The translations under genes were made by a program, and so were the position numbers. Shown here piece after piece: positions 20,073-28,432 of a stretch of DNA of 64,000 nucleotides. The DNA is from Rhodobium gokarnense (GTDB lineage: Bacteria; Pseudomonadota; Alphaproteobacteria; Rhizobiales; Rhodobiaceae). The notes beneath the pieces are model-generated. The model was not told the origin of the DNA and did no database searches. It saw only the letters and a list, made by a program, of their open reading frames with translations. Position 1 is the stretch's first letter. Each line of letters opens with the position of its first letter. The stretch lies in NCBI RefSeq assembly GCF_025961475.1, contig NZ_JAOQNS010000005.1:124001-188000 (forward strand), in the 5' to 3' direction.

Positions 20073-20106
20073 AAAAGCCCGCCCTCGCCGGCGGGCTTTT
20101 TCTTTG
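20073..20106 (+). terminator. intrinsic terminator of bchEJ-petBC
   Basis: A GCCCGCC/GGCGGGC hairpin (20077-20083 and 20090-20096, six-base loop) is followed by TTTTTCTTT. It lies 25 bases past the petC stop, so the operon closes here. Confidence 0.9.
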
Positions 20107-20602
20107 GCGCGGCAATGCCGGGCGCGCGCTTTCAGCCACCAGGAGGCGCGCCAGAGCCCGGGAGAGGCCGATCGAGGGGCGTCCGGCCCTTCTCCCCTCC
20201 CCATGGGAAACGGCGTGGCCAGGCGTCCCGCAGTGCTGTGGCCGCAAAAGGATTGCGGCGGGACGGGATGGGAGTGTGAGGCGCGGCGCCGAGCTTCAGG
20301 GCATCTGGCGGGGAGACAGCCAGGGAAACGGGGTCGCTCCGCGTCCGAACCCCGGTCGCGCGTCATGACCGGCTCGGCCCGGTCGTCCAATCCGCCCTTC
20401 GGAGCAGTTGGCCAAAGCCCCATGGATTGCCATGTCACAGATGGCAACGACGCCGGATGGTGGACACCGGAACGCGCAAGCCATCAACCGGCATGGCAAT
20501 GAGGTCGACCCGCAAGCCGACCCGGCGCGCTGTCGGCAAGAAACGGCCCGCCGGGGCTCATTGCGCCCGGCAGCACCTTTCCTGTCCGAAGAGATTGAGA
20601 CC
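20107..20602. other. gene-free stretch between petC terminator and menA stop
   Basis: No frame with recognisable protein features or a good ribosome site is visible on either strand in these 496 bases. The only local structure noted is an inverted repeat TTGCCAT-N7-ATGGCAA at 20427-20447. I see no terminator with a T-run for menA. Confidence 0.5.
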
Positions 20603-21562
20603 CTAGTTCGGGAAGCCGACGGCGACCGCGATCGAGACCGCGAGGAGGAGCTGGAAGCTGCCGGTGCGGCCGAGATAGGCATTCAGCTTCGGGCTGACCG
20701 GTTCCTTGCGAAACCCGATGGAGAACCAGACGGCAACGACCATCGGCACCGCAATCGCCAGCCAGCCGACCCAGTCGTGGGGCTGCAGGAACAGCGCGGC
20801 GCCGACGACGGAGAGCACCATCATCGCGCCGTAGAGCAGATGCGTGCCCTTCCTGCCGACGACGATGGCCAGCGTCCTGCGACCGGCCTTTGCGTCGGAG
20901 ATGCGGTCGCGGTGGTTGTTGACCAGGAGCACGGCCGCGGCCGGCAGGCCGACGATGGCGCCGAGGCCGATCGCGGAGGCCGAGACCAGGCCGGTGTGCA
21001 GGTAATAGGTGCCGGCAACGGCGACGATGCCGAAGAACACGAGCACGAAGAGCTCGCCGTGCGGGGAAAAGGAGATCGGCCGTGGCCCGGCCGAATAGGC
21101 GAGCCCGCAGGCGATCGAGACGACGCCAATGACGACGATCGGCCAGCCGCCGATGGCGACCAGGACGAGGCCGCAGGCGATCGCCGTGCCGAAGGCGGCA
21201 TAGGCCCAGAGCCTCAGCGTCTTCGGCGAGGCGAGGCCGAGGGCGGTCATGCGGGGCGGGCCGAGGCGGCCGCTGCCGTCCTGGCCGCGCATGCCGTCCT
21301 TGACGTCGTTCCACAGATTGGTGCCGATCTGGATCGCGGACGAGGCAATGATGGCGCAGATGACGACGGCGGAGCTGACGGTGGCGTGGGTCGCCCAGGC
21401 CCAGTAGCTGCCGGCCATCACCGGGACGACCGACAGGACCAGGGTCTGCGGGCGGATCGCCATCAGCAGGATGTTGAGGAGTGAACTGCCGAAGCTGCGC
21501 GCCCGGGCGGCATCGTAAGGATCGGTGAAGCCGTGCTCGTCGATTGTCATCGGCTGTTCCAT
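20603..21562 (-). CDS. menA: 1,4-dihydroxy-2-naphthoate polyprenyltransferase
   Basis: MenA attaches the polyprenyl chain to 1,4-dihydroxy-2-naphthoate, the membrane step of menaquinone synthesis. The 319-residue, roughly nine-helix UbiA-superfamily protein has the MenA-type first Asp motif (NLWNDVKDGMRGQD with RLGPPRMTALG) and the second one (NNHRDRISDAKAGRRTLA). These differ from BchG, UbiA and COX10. The start at 21562 has AAGGGGCCGA upstream; the next ATG (21550) is possible. A perfect PpsR palindrome lies 168 bases upstream. No other men or futalosine genes are in the window. Confidence 0.85.
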   Translation of the reverse strand: MEQPMTIDEHGFTDPYDAARARSFGSSLLNILLMAIRPQTLVLSVVPVMAGSYWAWATHATVSSAVVICAIIASSAIQIGTNLWNDVKDGMRGQDGSGRLGPPRMTALGLASPKTLRLWAYAAFGTAIACGLVLVAIGGWPIVVIGVVSIACGLAYSAGPRPISFSPHGELFVLVFFGIVAVAGTYYLHTGLVSASAIGLGAIVGLPAAAVLLVNNHRDRISDAKAGRRTLAIVVGRKGTHLLYGAMMVLSVVGAALFLQPHDWVGWLAIAVPMVVAVWFSIGFRKEPVSPKLNAYLGRTGSFQLLLAVSIAVAVGFPN

Positions 21563-21729
21563 TTCGGCCCCTTCATCCCAGTGTCGTCGCCGCGCGGCGT
21601 GCGGCCGGTCGGGCCCAGCCGGAAGCCGGTCCATGACGCAAGAATGGAGCGCCTTTTGGACCCTCGTGAACGATTTGCGCCCGAAGCGCAACCGTCGCTA
21701 CGGTCATGGTTGGAGGTCCGCACCGCGCT

Positions 21730-21747
21730 TGTCAAGTTTACTTGACA
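21730..21747. promoter_or_regulatory. perfect palindromic PpsR/CrtJ box upstream of menA
   Basis: TGTCAAGTTTACTTGACA fits TGT-N12-ACA, with seven-base arms (TGTCAAG/CTTGACA) exactly complementary. It is the most symmetric box in the window. The only gene it can serve is menA on the - strand, because no + strand gene follows before bchI. Confidence 0.8.
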
Positions 21748-21772
21748 CTTATAGCCAAACCACTTCGCACTA

Positions 21773-21790
21773 TGTCCAGTTATTTTGACG
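21773..21790. promoter_or_regulatory. second, degenerate PpsR box upstream of menA
   Basis: TGTCCAGTTATTTTGACG is TGT-N12-ACG, one base off consensus. It lies 25 bases from the perfect box. Paired boxes of this kind are the usual PpsR target architecture. Confidence 0.5.
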
Positions 21791-22100
21791 CAGCAACCGG
21801 CCGCGGGGAGGAAACAACCGGTCGCCGTGTCGTTCCGCCGCGCCTTTCCTACGCACAGCCGTCCTTGCCGGATCACCTCGCGGGGCAAGGCGCCCGGCCG
21901 CCTGCCGGCGATCCTCACCGGCAAAAGGTTGCCAAACCGTGGCCGTCGCAGCTTTTCCTGCCGTTGCACTGGCGTTCCTTTCGCCGACGGGCCGGGGTAG
22001 CAAAAGCGGCAAGGAGGATGCAATTGCCGGATCGCCGCAGCATCGCACCACGGATATGCGGTCTTTCGGTCGGGATTGCTTGAAAGAGGCAGGACGATCG

Positions 22101-22958
22101 TCACCCGGCGAGACAGGCCTCGGCCCGCTCGACCGCGTCGATACCTGCGCAGGCGGTGAAGTCGGCGCCGATTTCCCGGGCGAGTTCCGGGTCGATGCAG
22201 AAGGCGGCACCACCGACGAGGACCTTGAGGCCGGGATTGCTGGAGTTCTTGCGCAGCGCCCTGATGTCGTCGGCGAGGTCCATCGCCTTGCAGCGCGAGC
22301 CGGCGGTGAGCCCGACCACCGAATAGGCGCGTTCGCGAACGGCCCGGTTGAGGTCGTCGCCGGATTCCAGGTCCGTTCCGCCATAGACCTGCCAGCCGCC
22401 GAGGCGGAAGAATTCGGCGACCATCATCAGGCCGAAGGCGTGCTGTTCGCCGCGGGCGCGGGCCAGCAGGATGCGCCGGTCCGGATCCGGCAGCGCCGGA
22501 TTGATGGCATCGCAGCGGGCGACCTTGAGGATCAGCGTCTGCAGCCTTGCCAGCGCCATCGAGACGTCGACGAAGTCGATGTCGTCGTCGAGCCACATCG
22601 GGCCGAGGCGCTGGGCCGCGGGCGCGAGCAGCTCAAGATAGATGGATTGCAGGCTGACGCCGGTATGGAAGACGTGGTGGACGAAATCGCAGCAGGCGTC
22701 CGCCCTGCCGGCCATCAGGAGGCGGATCAGCACCTCGATGTCGTCCTCGCCGATGGCCATTTCGGCATCGCCCGCGTCGCTGCGGCCGGCCGCCTTGCCG
22801 GCCGTGATCAGCCGGGGCAGGATCTGGCGCTCGACGATCTCCTCAAGGACATCGGTCATTCCCTCTCCGGCGCGGGCGCACTCGATGGCATTGCGCCACA
22901 CCGCCCTTTGAACCGCATCGCGGGTCATGTCCGTGTCAGCAAATTCCCCTGCAGACAT
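22101..22958 (-). CDS. aerR: AerR/PpaA-type cobalamin-binding antirepressor
   Basis: This 285-residue protein has a helical B12-cap segment (LAPAAQRLGPMWLDDDIDFVDVSMALARLQ) and a B12-binding Rossmann-like domain. There the usual DxHxxG motif reads GEQHAFGL, as in AerR/PpaA light sensors. Such proteins bind cobalamin in light and counteract the PpsR/CrtJ repressor. The start at 22958 has a GGGAGG ribosome site; an upstream ATG at 22982 is less likely. It stands alone between menA and dxs rather than next to ppsR, which is about 40 kb away. Two PpsR boxes lie upstream. Confidence 0.85.
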   Translation of the reverse strand: MSAGEFADTDMTRDAVQRAVWRNAIECARAGEGMTDVLEEIVERQILPRLITAGKAAGRSDAGDAEMAIGEDDIEVLIRLLMAGRADACCDFVHHVFHTGVSLQSIYLELLAPAAQRLGPMWLDDDIDFVDVSMALARLQTLILKVARCDAINPALPDPDRRILLARARGEQHAFGLMMVAEFFRLGGWQVYGGTDLESGDDLNRAVRERAYSVVGLTAGSRCKAMDLADDIRALRKNSSNPGLKVLVGGAAFCIDPELAREIGADFTACAGIDAVERAEACLAG

Positions 22959-23048
22959 ATGCGCCTCCCAAATGCGCAGCATTGTCGGGCGGGAACACCT
23001 GGTTTTTTATATTATTCTATTTACATCTAAAGGCGGACGGACCCTGAG

Positions 23049-23066
23049 TGTCAATATTGGTAGACA
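23049..23066. promoter_or_regulatory. PpsR/CrtJ box 1 upstream of aerR
   Basis: TGTCAATATTGGTAGACA matches TGT-N12-ACA with the preferred TGTC/GACA ends. It lies 91 bases before the aerR start. Confidence 0.75.
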
Positions 23067-23091
23067 TACCGTCCGGCTTTTTGCCCCGCTC

Positions 23092-23109
23092 TGTCCATCA
23101 CGGTATACA
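23092..23109. promoter_or_regulatory. PpsR/CrtJ box 2 upstream of aerR
   Basis: TGTCCATCACGGTATACA matches TGT-N12-ACA. It is 25 bases beyond box 1, the same spacing as in the menA pair. The inner bases are less symmetric, so binding could be weaker. Confidence 0.55.
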
Positions 23110-23229
23110 GTGCCTGGTACAGAGTCGATATCCGCAAGTCTGTCATATTAGCGCAGGGGGAAATACGGACCCTCGCGCTCACCACCAGGGCGAGCGCCCG
23201 TCCAGGACGTTTTTTCGGCCCCCGAAATC

Positions 23230-23245
23230 GGGGCGCTCGCGCCCC
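23230..23245 (-). terminator. possible weak terminator hairpin after dxs
   Basis: GGGGCG and CGCCCC pair around a four-base loop, 13 bases past the dxs stop. Only a short T-poor tail follows on the - strand, so intrinsic termination would be inefficient. Confidence 0.3.
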
Positions 23246-23257
23246 GTAGATCGGGCA

Positions 23258-25207
23258 TCAGGCGAGCGACAGAACCTTGCGTCCCCCCTCCTCCGCGGCT
23301 TCGCCGAGGCCGAGCGCCGCGACCGCCTTTTCAACGATATGCCGGGCATTGAGGCCGGCCGCGTCGTACATCGCCGAAACGGAATCGTGGGCGACGAATT
23401 CGTCGGGCAGCGTCATGGTGCGGATCTTGAGGCCCTGGTCGAGCAGGCCCTCGCCGGCGAGGTAATGCAGGACCAGCGCGCCGAAGCCGCCGGTCGCACC
23501 CTCCTCGATGGTGATCAGGACCTCGTGCTCGCGCACCAGCTCTTCGATAAGGGCTGTGTCCAGCGGCTTGGCGAAGCGGGCGTCGGCGACGGTGGTCGAC
23601 AGGCCGAGGGCATCGAGTTCGTCGGCCGCCTTCAGGCATTCGCCGAGGCGGGCGCCGAGCGACAGGATCGCCACCTGGCGACCGCGCCGGACGATGCGGC
23701 CCTTGCCGATCTCCAGCGGCTCGCCGCGGGCGGGAAGCTCGACACCGAGCCCCTCGCCGCGCGGATAGCGGAAGGCGATCGGGCCGTCATCATATTTCGC
23801 CGCGGTCGCCACCATGTGCATCAGCTCCGCCTCGTCGGCGGCGGCCATGACCACGAAGCCCGGCAGGTTGGCGAGATAACCGATGTCGAAGGCGCCGGCA
23901 TGGGTCGGCCCGTCGGCACCGACGAGGCCGGCGCGGTCGAGCGCAAAGCGCACCGGCAGGCCCTGGATGGCGACGTCGTGGACGACCTGGTCGTAGCCGC
24001 GCTGCAGGAAGGTGGAGTAGATGGTGCAGAAGGGCTTGAGCCCCCCGGCCGCCAGACCGGCCGAGAAGGTGACGGCGTGCTGCTCGGCGATGCCGACGTC
24101 GAAGCAGCGGTTCGGGAACCGCTCCATCATCCTGTCGAGGCCGGTGCCGGCCGGCATCGCCGCCGTGACGGCGACGACGCGCGGGTCTTCTTCCGCCTCC
24201 TGCACGATCGAATTGGCGAACACCTTGGTGTAGCTGACCTTGCCGGTCTTGGACTTGGCCTGCTCGCCGGTGACGATGTCGAAGCGCGAGACGCCATGGC
24301 ACTTGTCGTGGGCGGTCTCGGCCGGCTTGTAGCCCTTGCCCTTGATGGTCTGGACGTGGATCAGCACCGGGCCGGTCTCGCTGGCGCGCACGTTGCGCAG
24401 CACCTTCATCAGCAGCGGCACATCGTGGCCGTCGACCGGGCCGACATAGGAAAAGCCGAGCTGCTCGAACAGCGTTCCGCCGATGACCATGCCCTTCAAA
24501 AGGTCCTTGGCGCGGTCGGCGCCCTCGCGGAACGGCGTCGGGAAGAGCGAGGCGATCTCCTTGGCCCGGGCCTTGGCGTCCTGCAGCGGGCGCTGGGCGC
24601 AGATGCGCGTCAGATGGTTCGACAGCGCGCCGACGGGCGGCGAGATCGACATGTCGTTGTCGTTGAGGATGACGATCAGGCGCTTGCCCGAGTCGCCGCA
24701 ATTGTTCATGGCCTCATAGGCCATGCCGCCGGACATGGCGCCGTCGCCAATGACGCAGACGATGTCGCCCGGATCACCGCCGAGGTCGCGGGCATAGGCA
24801 AAGCCGAGGCCAGCGGAAATCGCGGTCGTGGAATGGCCGGCGCCAAACGGATCGTAGGGGCTTTCGGAGCGCTTGGTGAAGCCGGAGAGACCGCCGCCCT
24901 GGCGCAGCGTGTGCATGCGGTCGCGGCGGCCGGTCAGAATCTTGTGCGGATAGCACTGGTGGCCGACGTCGAAGATCAGCTTGTCGCGCGGGGTATCGAA
25001 GGTGGCGTGGATCGCCACCGTCAGCTCCACGACGCCGAGGCTCGATCCCAGATGCCCGCCGGTCTTGGAGACCGTGCGCACCATGTCGTAGCGCACTTCC
25101 TTGGCGAGCTGGGTCAGATCGTCCACGCTCATTCGGCGGAGGTCTGCGGGCGAGGACACGGTGTCGAGAAGGGGGGTGGCGAGATGTTCCGGCGACTGGG
25201 TGTTCAT
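23258..25207 (-). CDS. dxs: 1-deoxy-D-xylulose-5-phosphate synthase
   Basis: This 649-residue thiamine-diphosphate enzyme condenses pyruvate and glyceraldehyde 3-phosphate, the entry step of the MEP isoprenoid pathway. Visible features are [16 protein letters not shown], the TPP motif [16 protein letters not shown], and the transketolase pyrimidine domain with [17 protein letters not shown]. Placement in the photosynthesis island matches its supply of IPP for carotenoids and phytol. It diverges from bchI across a 420-base region carrying two PpsR boxes. Confidence 0.97.
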   Translation of the reverse strand: MNTQSPEHLATPLLDTVSSPADLRRMSVDDLTQLAKEVRYDMVRTVSKTGGHLGSSLGVVELTVAIHATFDTPRDKLIFDVGHQCYPHKILTGRRDRMHTLRQGGGLSGFTKRSESPYDPFGAGHSTTAISAGLGFAYARDLGGDPGDIVCVIGDGAMSGGMAYEAMNNCGDSGKRLIVILNDNDMSISPPVGALSNHLTRICAQRPLQDAKARAKEIASLFPTPFREGADRAKDLLKGMVIGGTLFEQLGFSYVGPVDGHDVPLLMKVLRNVRASETGPVLIHVQTIKGKGYKPAETAHDKCHGVSRFDIVTGEQAKSKTGKVSYTKVFANSIVQEAEEDPRVVAVTAAMPAGTGLDRMMERFPNRCFDVGIAEQHAVTFSAGLAAGGLKPFCTIYSTFLQRGYDQVVHDVAIQGLPVRFALDRAGLVGADGPTHAGAFDIGYLANLPGFVVMAAADEAELMHMVATAAKYDDGPIAFRYPRGEGLGVELPARGEPLEIGKGRIVRRGRQVAILSLGARLGECLKAADELDALGLSTTVADARFAKPLDTALIEELVREHEVLITIEEGATGGFGALVLHYLAGEGLLDQGLKIRTMTLPDEFVAHDSVSAMYDAAGLNARHIVEKAVAALGLGEAAEEGGRKVLSLA

Positions 25208-25366
25208 TGACGTGTCGGGCCTCCGGGTTCTTCGTCCGGCTTGCCGGGGGCGCGCGGCCCCGCCGTCGGGCGAACCTTAGAATGGCAATCGGCGCTGCCA
25301 AGGCCGCGGGCGTCTGCGGCCTGGCGGCGCCGCCTCGCGGACCATACTTCTCCTTTGAACCCGCTT

Positions 25367-25384
25367 TGTAAATAGAAATTGACA
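25367..25384. promoter_or_regulatory. PpsR/CrtJ box 1, dxs/bchI
   Basis: TGTAAATAGAAATTGACA matches TGT-N12-ACA. The terminal TTGACA could serve as a -35 toward bchI. Confidence 0.78.
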
Positions 25385-25390
25385 TAGAAG

Positions 25391-25408
25391 TGTCAATTTT
25401 CATTTACA
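25391..25408. promoter_or_regulatory. PpsR/CrtJ box 2, dxs/bchI
   Basis: TGTCAATTTTCATTTACA matches TGT-N12-ACA. With box 1 it forms a near-mirror pair separated by six bases, each box offering a TTGACA-like -35 in one direction. Both divergent units would be repressed together. Confidence 0.78.
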
Positions 25409-25627
25409 TATCGTCGCACCGGGGTATTCTACGGCCCGCCATGGACCCGATGCGTCGGCGGGCGCCAACCTTCCGACGCTGCGGCTTTCGGCCAACCGTT
25501 GGAGAAAAATGCCAGCCACGGAACGGATCGCCCGGCCTGACGCCTACGCCGTTTTACGGCTTGCATTTCCTGCCCTGTCGACGTCAGGTTCCTCCCGAAC
25601 CTGAGCGAATAACAAAGTTGTAGGAAC

Positions 25628-26659
25628 ATGACGCGTCCATTTCCCTTTGCCGCCATCGTCGGTCAGGAAGAGATGAAGAATGCGCTGCTCATGGCCGCCG
25701 TGGAACCGGCGCTGGGCGGCGTTCTGGTGCTCGGAGACAGGGGCACGGCAAAATCGACCGCGGTGCGCGCCCTCGCCGCGCTGCTGCCGGCGATCGAGAC
25801 CCGCGGCGACTGCCCCTACAACTGCCCGCCGGACAATCCGGTGGAGATCTGTCCCGTGTGCTCCACGGCAAAGCCGCCGAAGAAAGTGAAGAAGCCGACG
25901 CCCGTGATCGACCTGCCGCTGGGGGCCACCGACGACCGGGTGGTCGGCGCGCTGGACCTGGAAAAGGCGCTGATCAACGGCGAAAAGGCGTTCGAGCCGG
26001 GGCTGCTGGCCAAGGCCCATCGCGGCTTCCTCTATATCGACGAGGTCAATCTGCTCGAAGACTACCTGGTCGACCTCCTCCTCGATGTCGCCGCTTCCGG
26101 GCTCAACATCGTCGAACGCGAGGGTCTCAGCGTCCGCCATCCGGCCCGCTTCATCCTGATCGGCAGCGGCAACCCGGAAGAGGGCGAGCTGCGCCCGCAG
26201 CTCCTCGACCGGTTCGGCCTGTCCGTGGAAGTGACCTCGCCGAAGGACATCAAGGAGCGGATCGAGGTGATCCGCCGGCGCGACGCCTACGACCACGACC
26301 CGGACGCCTTCATGGAAAAATGGAAGGCGAAGGATGCGCGCATCCGCTCCAAGATCAGCAAGGCCAAGAAGGTGCTGCCGGAGGTCGAGACCCCGGACGA
26401 GGTGCTGGAGATCGCGGCGACGCTCTGCCTCGGCCTCGGCGTCGACGGCCTTCGCGGCGAACTCACGCTGATCCGTGCCGGGCGCGCCCGCGCCGCCCTT
26501 GCCGGCCGTAAGAAGACGACGCCGGAAGACGTCCGCGCCATCGCCACCACGGCGCTGCGCCATCGCCTCAGGCGCGACCCGCTCGACGAGGCGGGGTCGA
26601 CCGTGCGCGTGGAGCGGATCGTCCGGGAGGTGTTCGACGGAGAAGCCGCCAATGCCTGA
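25628..26659 (+). CDS. bchI: magnesium chelatase AAA+ subunit BchI
   Basis: BchI is the ATP-hydrolysing ring subunit that with BchD drives Mg insertion into protoporphyrin IX by BchH. The 343-residue product has Walker A GDRGTAKST (residues 36-44) and a Walker B region GFLYIDEVNLL, with the family insert GSGNPEEGELRPQLLDRFGL. It starts 15 bases after a TTGTAGGAAC leader and overlaps bchD by eight bases. Confidence 0.97.
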   Translation: MTRPFPFAAIVGQEEMKNALLMAAVEPALGGVLVLGDRGTAKSTAVRALAALLPAIETRGDCPYNCPPDNPVEICPVCSTAKPPKKVKKPTPVIDLPLGATDDRVVGALDLEKALINGEKAFEPGLLAKAHRGFLYIDEVNLLEDYLVDLLLDVAASGLNIVEREGLSVRHPARFILIGSGNPEEGELRPQLLDRFGLSVEVTSPKDIKERIEVIRRRDAYDHDPDAFMEKWKAKDARIRSKISKAKKVLPEVETPDEVLEIAATLCLGLGVDGLRGELTLIRAGRARAALAGRKKTTPEDVRAIATTALRHRLRRDPLDEAGSTVRVERIVREVFDGEAANA

Positions 26660-28427
26660 GCCGTCCGGCGAGGTGCCCGGCATCTGGGAGGATGCGCTGC
26701 TTGCAGCACGGGTGCTGGCCGTTGCCGGTCCCGAACTCGGCGGCATCCATTTGCGCGCCCGCGCCGGCCCCGTCCGCGATGCCTGGCTTTCCTACTATCG
26801 CAGCCTGTTGCCCGACGACGCCCCGTTCAAGCGGGTGACCCCGTCGCTGCCGGAGGGCGCGCTGATCGGCGGGCTCGACGTCGCCGCCACCCTTGAGCAC
26901 GGCAAGCCGATCGTGGAGCGCGGCCTCTTTGCCCGCGCCGACGGCGGCACTGTCGTCATCGCCATGGCCGAGCGGGCCGGGCCGTCGGTCGTTGCGATTG
27001 CCGGCGGCGTGCTCGATTCCGGCGTCATCCGCATCGAGCGCAACGGCATTTCCGCCGTCCAGCCGGCCTCCGTCACCGTCGTCGCCCTCGACGAGGGCAT
27101 CGACACGGAAGAAGGCGTCGCCCCTGCCCTCACCGACCGCATGGCCCTTGCCATCGACCTCACCCCGGTAAGCTGGCGCGAGGCGGACCGGACCGAGGCG
27201 CCGACGGGCCCGCTGCCGAGCCTTGAGGCGATCGCGGCCGTCACCGTCTCCGACGACATCCTCGGCGCGCTCTGCGCCGTCGCCCTGCAGTCCGGCCGGT
27301 TCTCCATGCGCCCTGCCATCTTTCTGGAGCGGGTAGCGCGCATCGTCGCCGCGCTCGACGGCGCCAGCGCAGTTGAGACCAAGCACGCCGGCGCCGCCGT
27401 CCGTCTCGTCCTGCCGACCGTGATGGCCGCCGCCGAACCAGAAGAACAGGAAGAGGCGCCGCCCGACCCGCCCGAAAACGAAGAGCAGGAAGAGGAACAG
27501 CAGGAGCCGGAGGAAGGCGTCCTCAACATGGAGGCGCTGCAGGATCTGCTTGTCGCCGTCGAAAAGGCCGACCTTCCCGCCTCCCTCGACATCAACCGCC
27601 AGGCCCCAAAGACGATGGCGGCGCGCAACTCCGATGCCGGCAAGGCCGGTGCCGTGCTGAAGAACGCCAAGCGCGGCCGGCCGATCGGCGTCAGCGCCAA
27701 GCCGCCCTTCCCCGGCGCCCGCGTCAACGTGCTGGCGACGCTCCGGAGCGCGGCGCTGTGGCAGGAGATCCGCCGGCGCGAGCGGGCGAAGGCCGGCCGC
27801 GACAAGCCGGGCCGCTTCGACATCCACAAGTCGGACTTCCGCTTTACCCGTTTCAAGCACGAGACCGAATCGACCGCGATCCTCGTCGTCGATGCCTCCG
27901 GGTCGACGGCCATCGACCGGCTCGGCGAGGCCAAGGGCGCGGCCGAGCTCCTGCTCGCCGAATGCTATGTGCGCCGCGACAACGTCTCGCTGATCGCCTT
28001 TCGCGGCCGCGAGGCGGAGCTGCTGCTGCCGCCGACGCGCTCGCTGGTCCGGGCCAAGCGCTCGCTTGCCGCCGTGCCGGGCGGCGGCGGCACGCCGCTG
28101 GCCTCGGGCATGATGAATGCGCTGGAACTGGCGCTTTCGGTGCGCCGGAAGGGCCAGAGCCCGCTGATCGTGCTCCTCACCGACGGCAGCGCCAATATCG
28201 CGCTCGACGGCCATGCCGGGCGGGCGGACGCGGAACAGGACGCCAGGATGGTCGCCGCCCACTATGCGGCCTTGAGCGTTCCGACCGTCGTCATCGACAT
28301 TGCCCGCCGGCCGCGCGACAAGACCTCGGCGCTGGCCCGCGCCATGACCGCCGACTACCACGCCCTGCCGCATGCCAATGCCCATGCGGTGTCCTCCGTC
28401 GTTTCCGGTTATATGCAACGGGGATAG
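26652..28427 (+). CDS. bchD: magnesium chelatase subunit BchD
   Basis: This 591-residue protein has an N-terminal, nucleotide-site-degenerate AAA+ domain and a central acidic Glu/Pro-rich linker. Its C-terminal VWA domain has the metal site D414-A-S416-G-S418. It forms the hexameric platform on which BchI assembles. The longest open frame begins inside bchI; the ATG at 26652 (MPEPSGEVPG) is the family-like start and couples it to bchI translation. Confidence 0.96.
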   Translation: MPEPSGEVPGIWEDALLAARVLAVAGPELGGIHLRARAGPVRDAWLSYYRSLLPDDAPFKRVTPSLPEGALIGGLDVAATLEHGKPIVERGLFARADGGTVVIAMAERAGPSVVAIAGGVLDSGVIRIERNGISAVQPASVTVVALDEGIDTEEGVAPALTDRMALAIDLTPVSWREADRTEAPTGPLPSLEAIAAVTVSDDILGALCAVALQSGRFSMRPAIFLERVARIVAALDGASAVETKHAGAAVRLVLPTVMAAAEPEEQEEAPPDPPENEEQEEEQQEPEEGVLNMEALQDLLVAVEKADLPASLDINRQAPKTMAARNSDAGKAGAVLKNAKRGRPIGVSAKPPFPGARVNVLATLRSAALWQEIRRRERAKAGRDKPGRFDIHKSDFRFTRFKHETESTAILVVDASGSTAIDRLGEAKGAAELLLAECYVRRDNVSLIAFRGREAELLLPPTRSLVRAKRSLAAVPGGGGTPLASGMMNALELALSVRRKGQSPLIVLLTDGSANIALDGHAGRADAEQDARMVAAHYAALSVPTVVIDIARRPRDKTSALARAMTADYHALPHANAHAVSSVVSGYMQRG

Positions 28428-28432
28428 GCGCC

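Larger units (their letters stand above)
21563..22100. other. 538-base non-coding stretch holding the menA promoter region
   Basis: The left part contains one perfect and one degenerate PpsR box (21730-21747, 21773-21790). From 21791 to the aerR stop at 22101 no convincing gene is visible; the open frames here have no recognisable features. A GC-rich hairpin, GCCGG with CCGGC, is present around 21906-21925. A riboswitch was considered and not supported. Confidence 0.5.
22959..23257. promoter_or_regulatory. aerR upstream region between aerR and dxs
   Basis: These 299 bases hold an AT-rich patch (23001-23030), two TGT-N12-ACA boxes and a weaker TAT-N12-ACA (23008-23025). A GC hairpin near the dxs stop is listed separately. 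No gene is seen. Confidence 0.6.
25208..25627. promoter_or_regulatory. divergent dxs/bchI control region
   Basis: These 420 bases separate dxs (-) from bchIDO (+). An AT-rich core at 25365-25415 holds two PpsR boxes. The rest contains no gene that I can support. Confidence 0.7.

Noticed and set aside
20408-21484. Long + strand open frame antisense to menA
   Set aside because: Its product is His/Arg/Asp/Gly-rich with no motif and no ribosome site, whereas the opposite strand encodes MenA with family motifs. GC-rich third positions create such shadow frames throughout the window.
20603-21562. Gene as bacteriochlorophyll synthase bchG
   Set aside because: It is a UbiA-superfamily protein, but the Asp motif context (NDVKDGMRGQD with RLGPPRM) is that of MenA, not the BchG pattern.
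21906-21965. Possible cobalamin riboswitch on the - strand near aerR/menA
   Set aside because: A GCCGGTGAGGATCGCCGGC-like hairpin recalls part of the element, but the B12 box (GCCACTG) and flanking conserved segments are missing.
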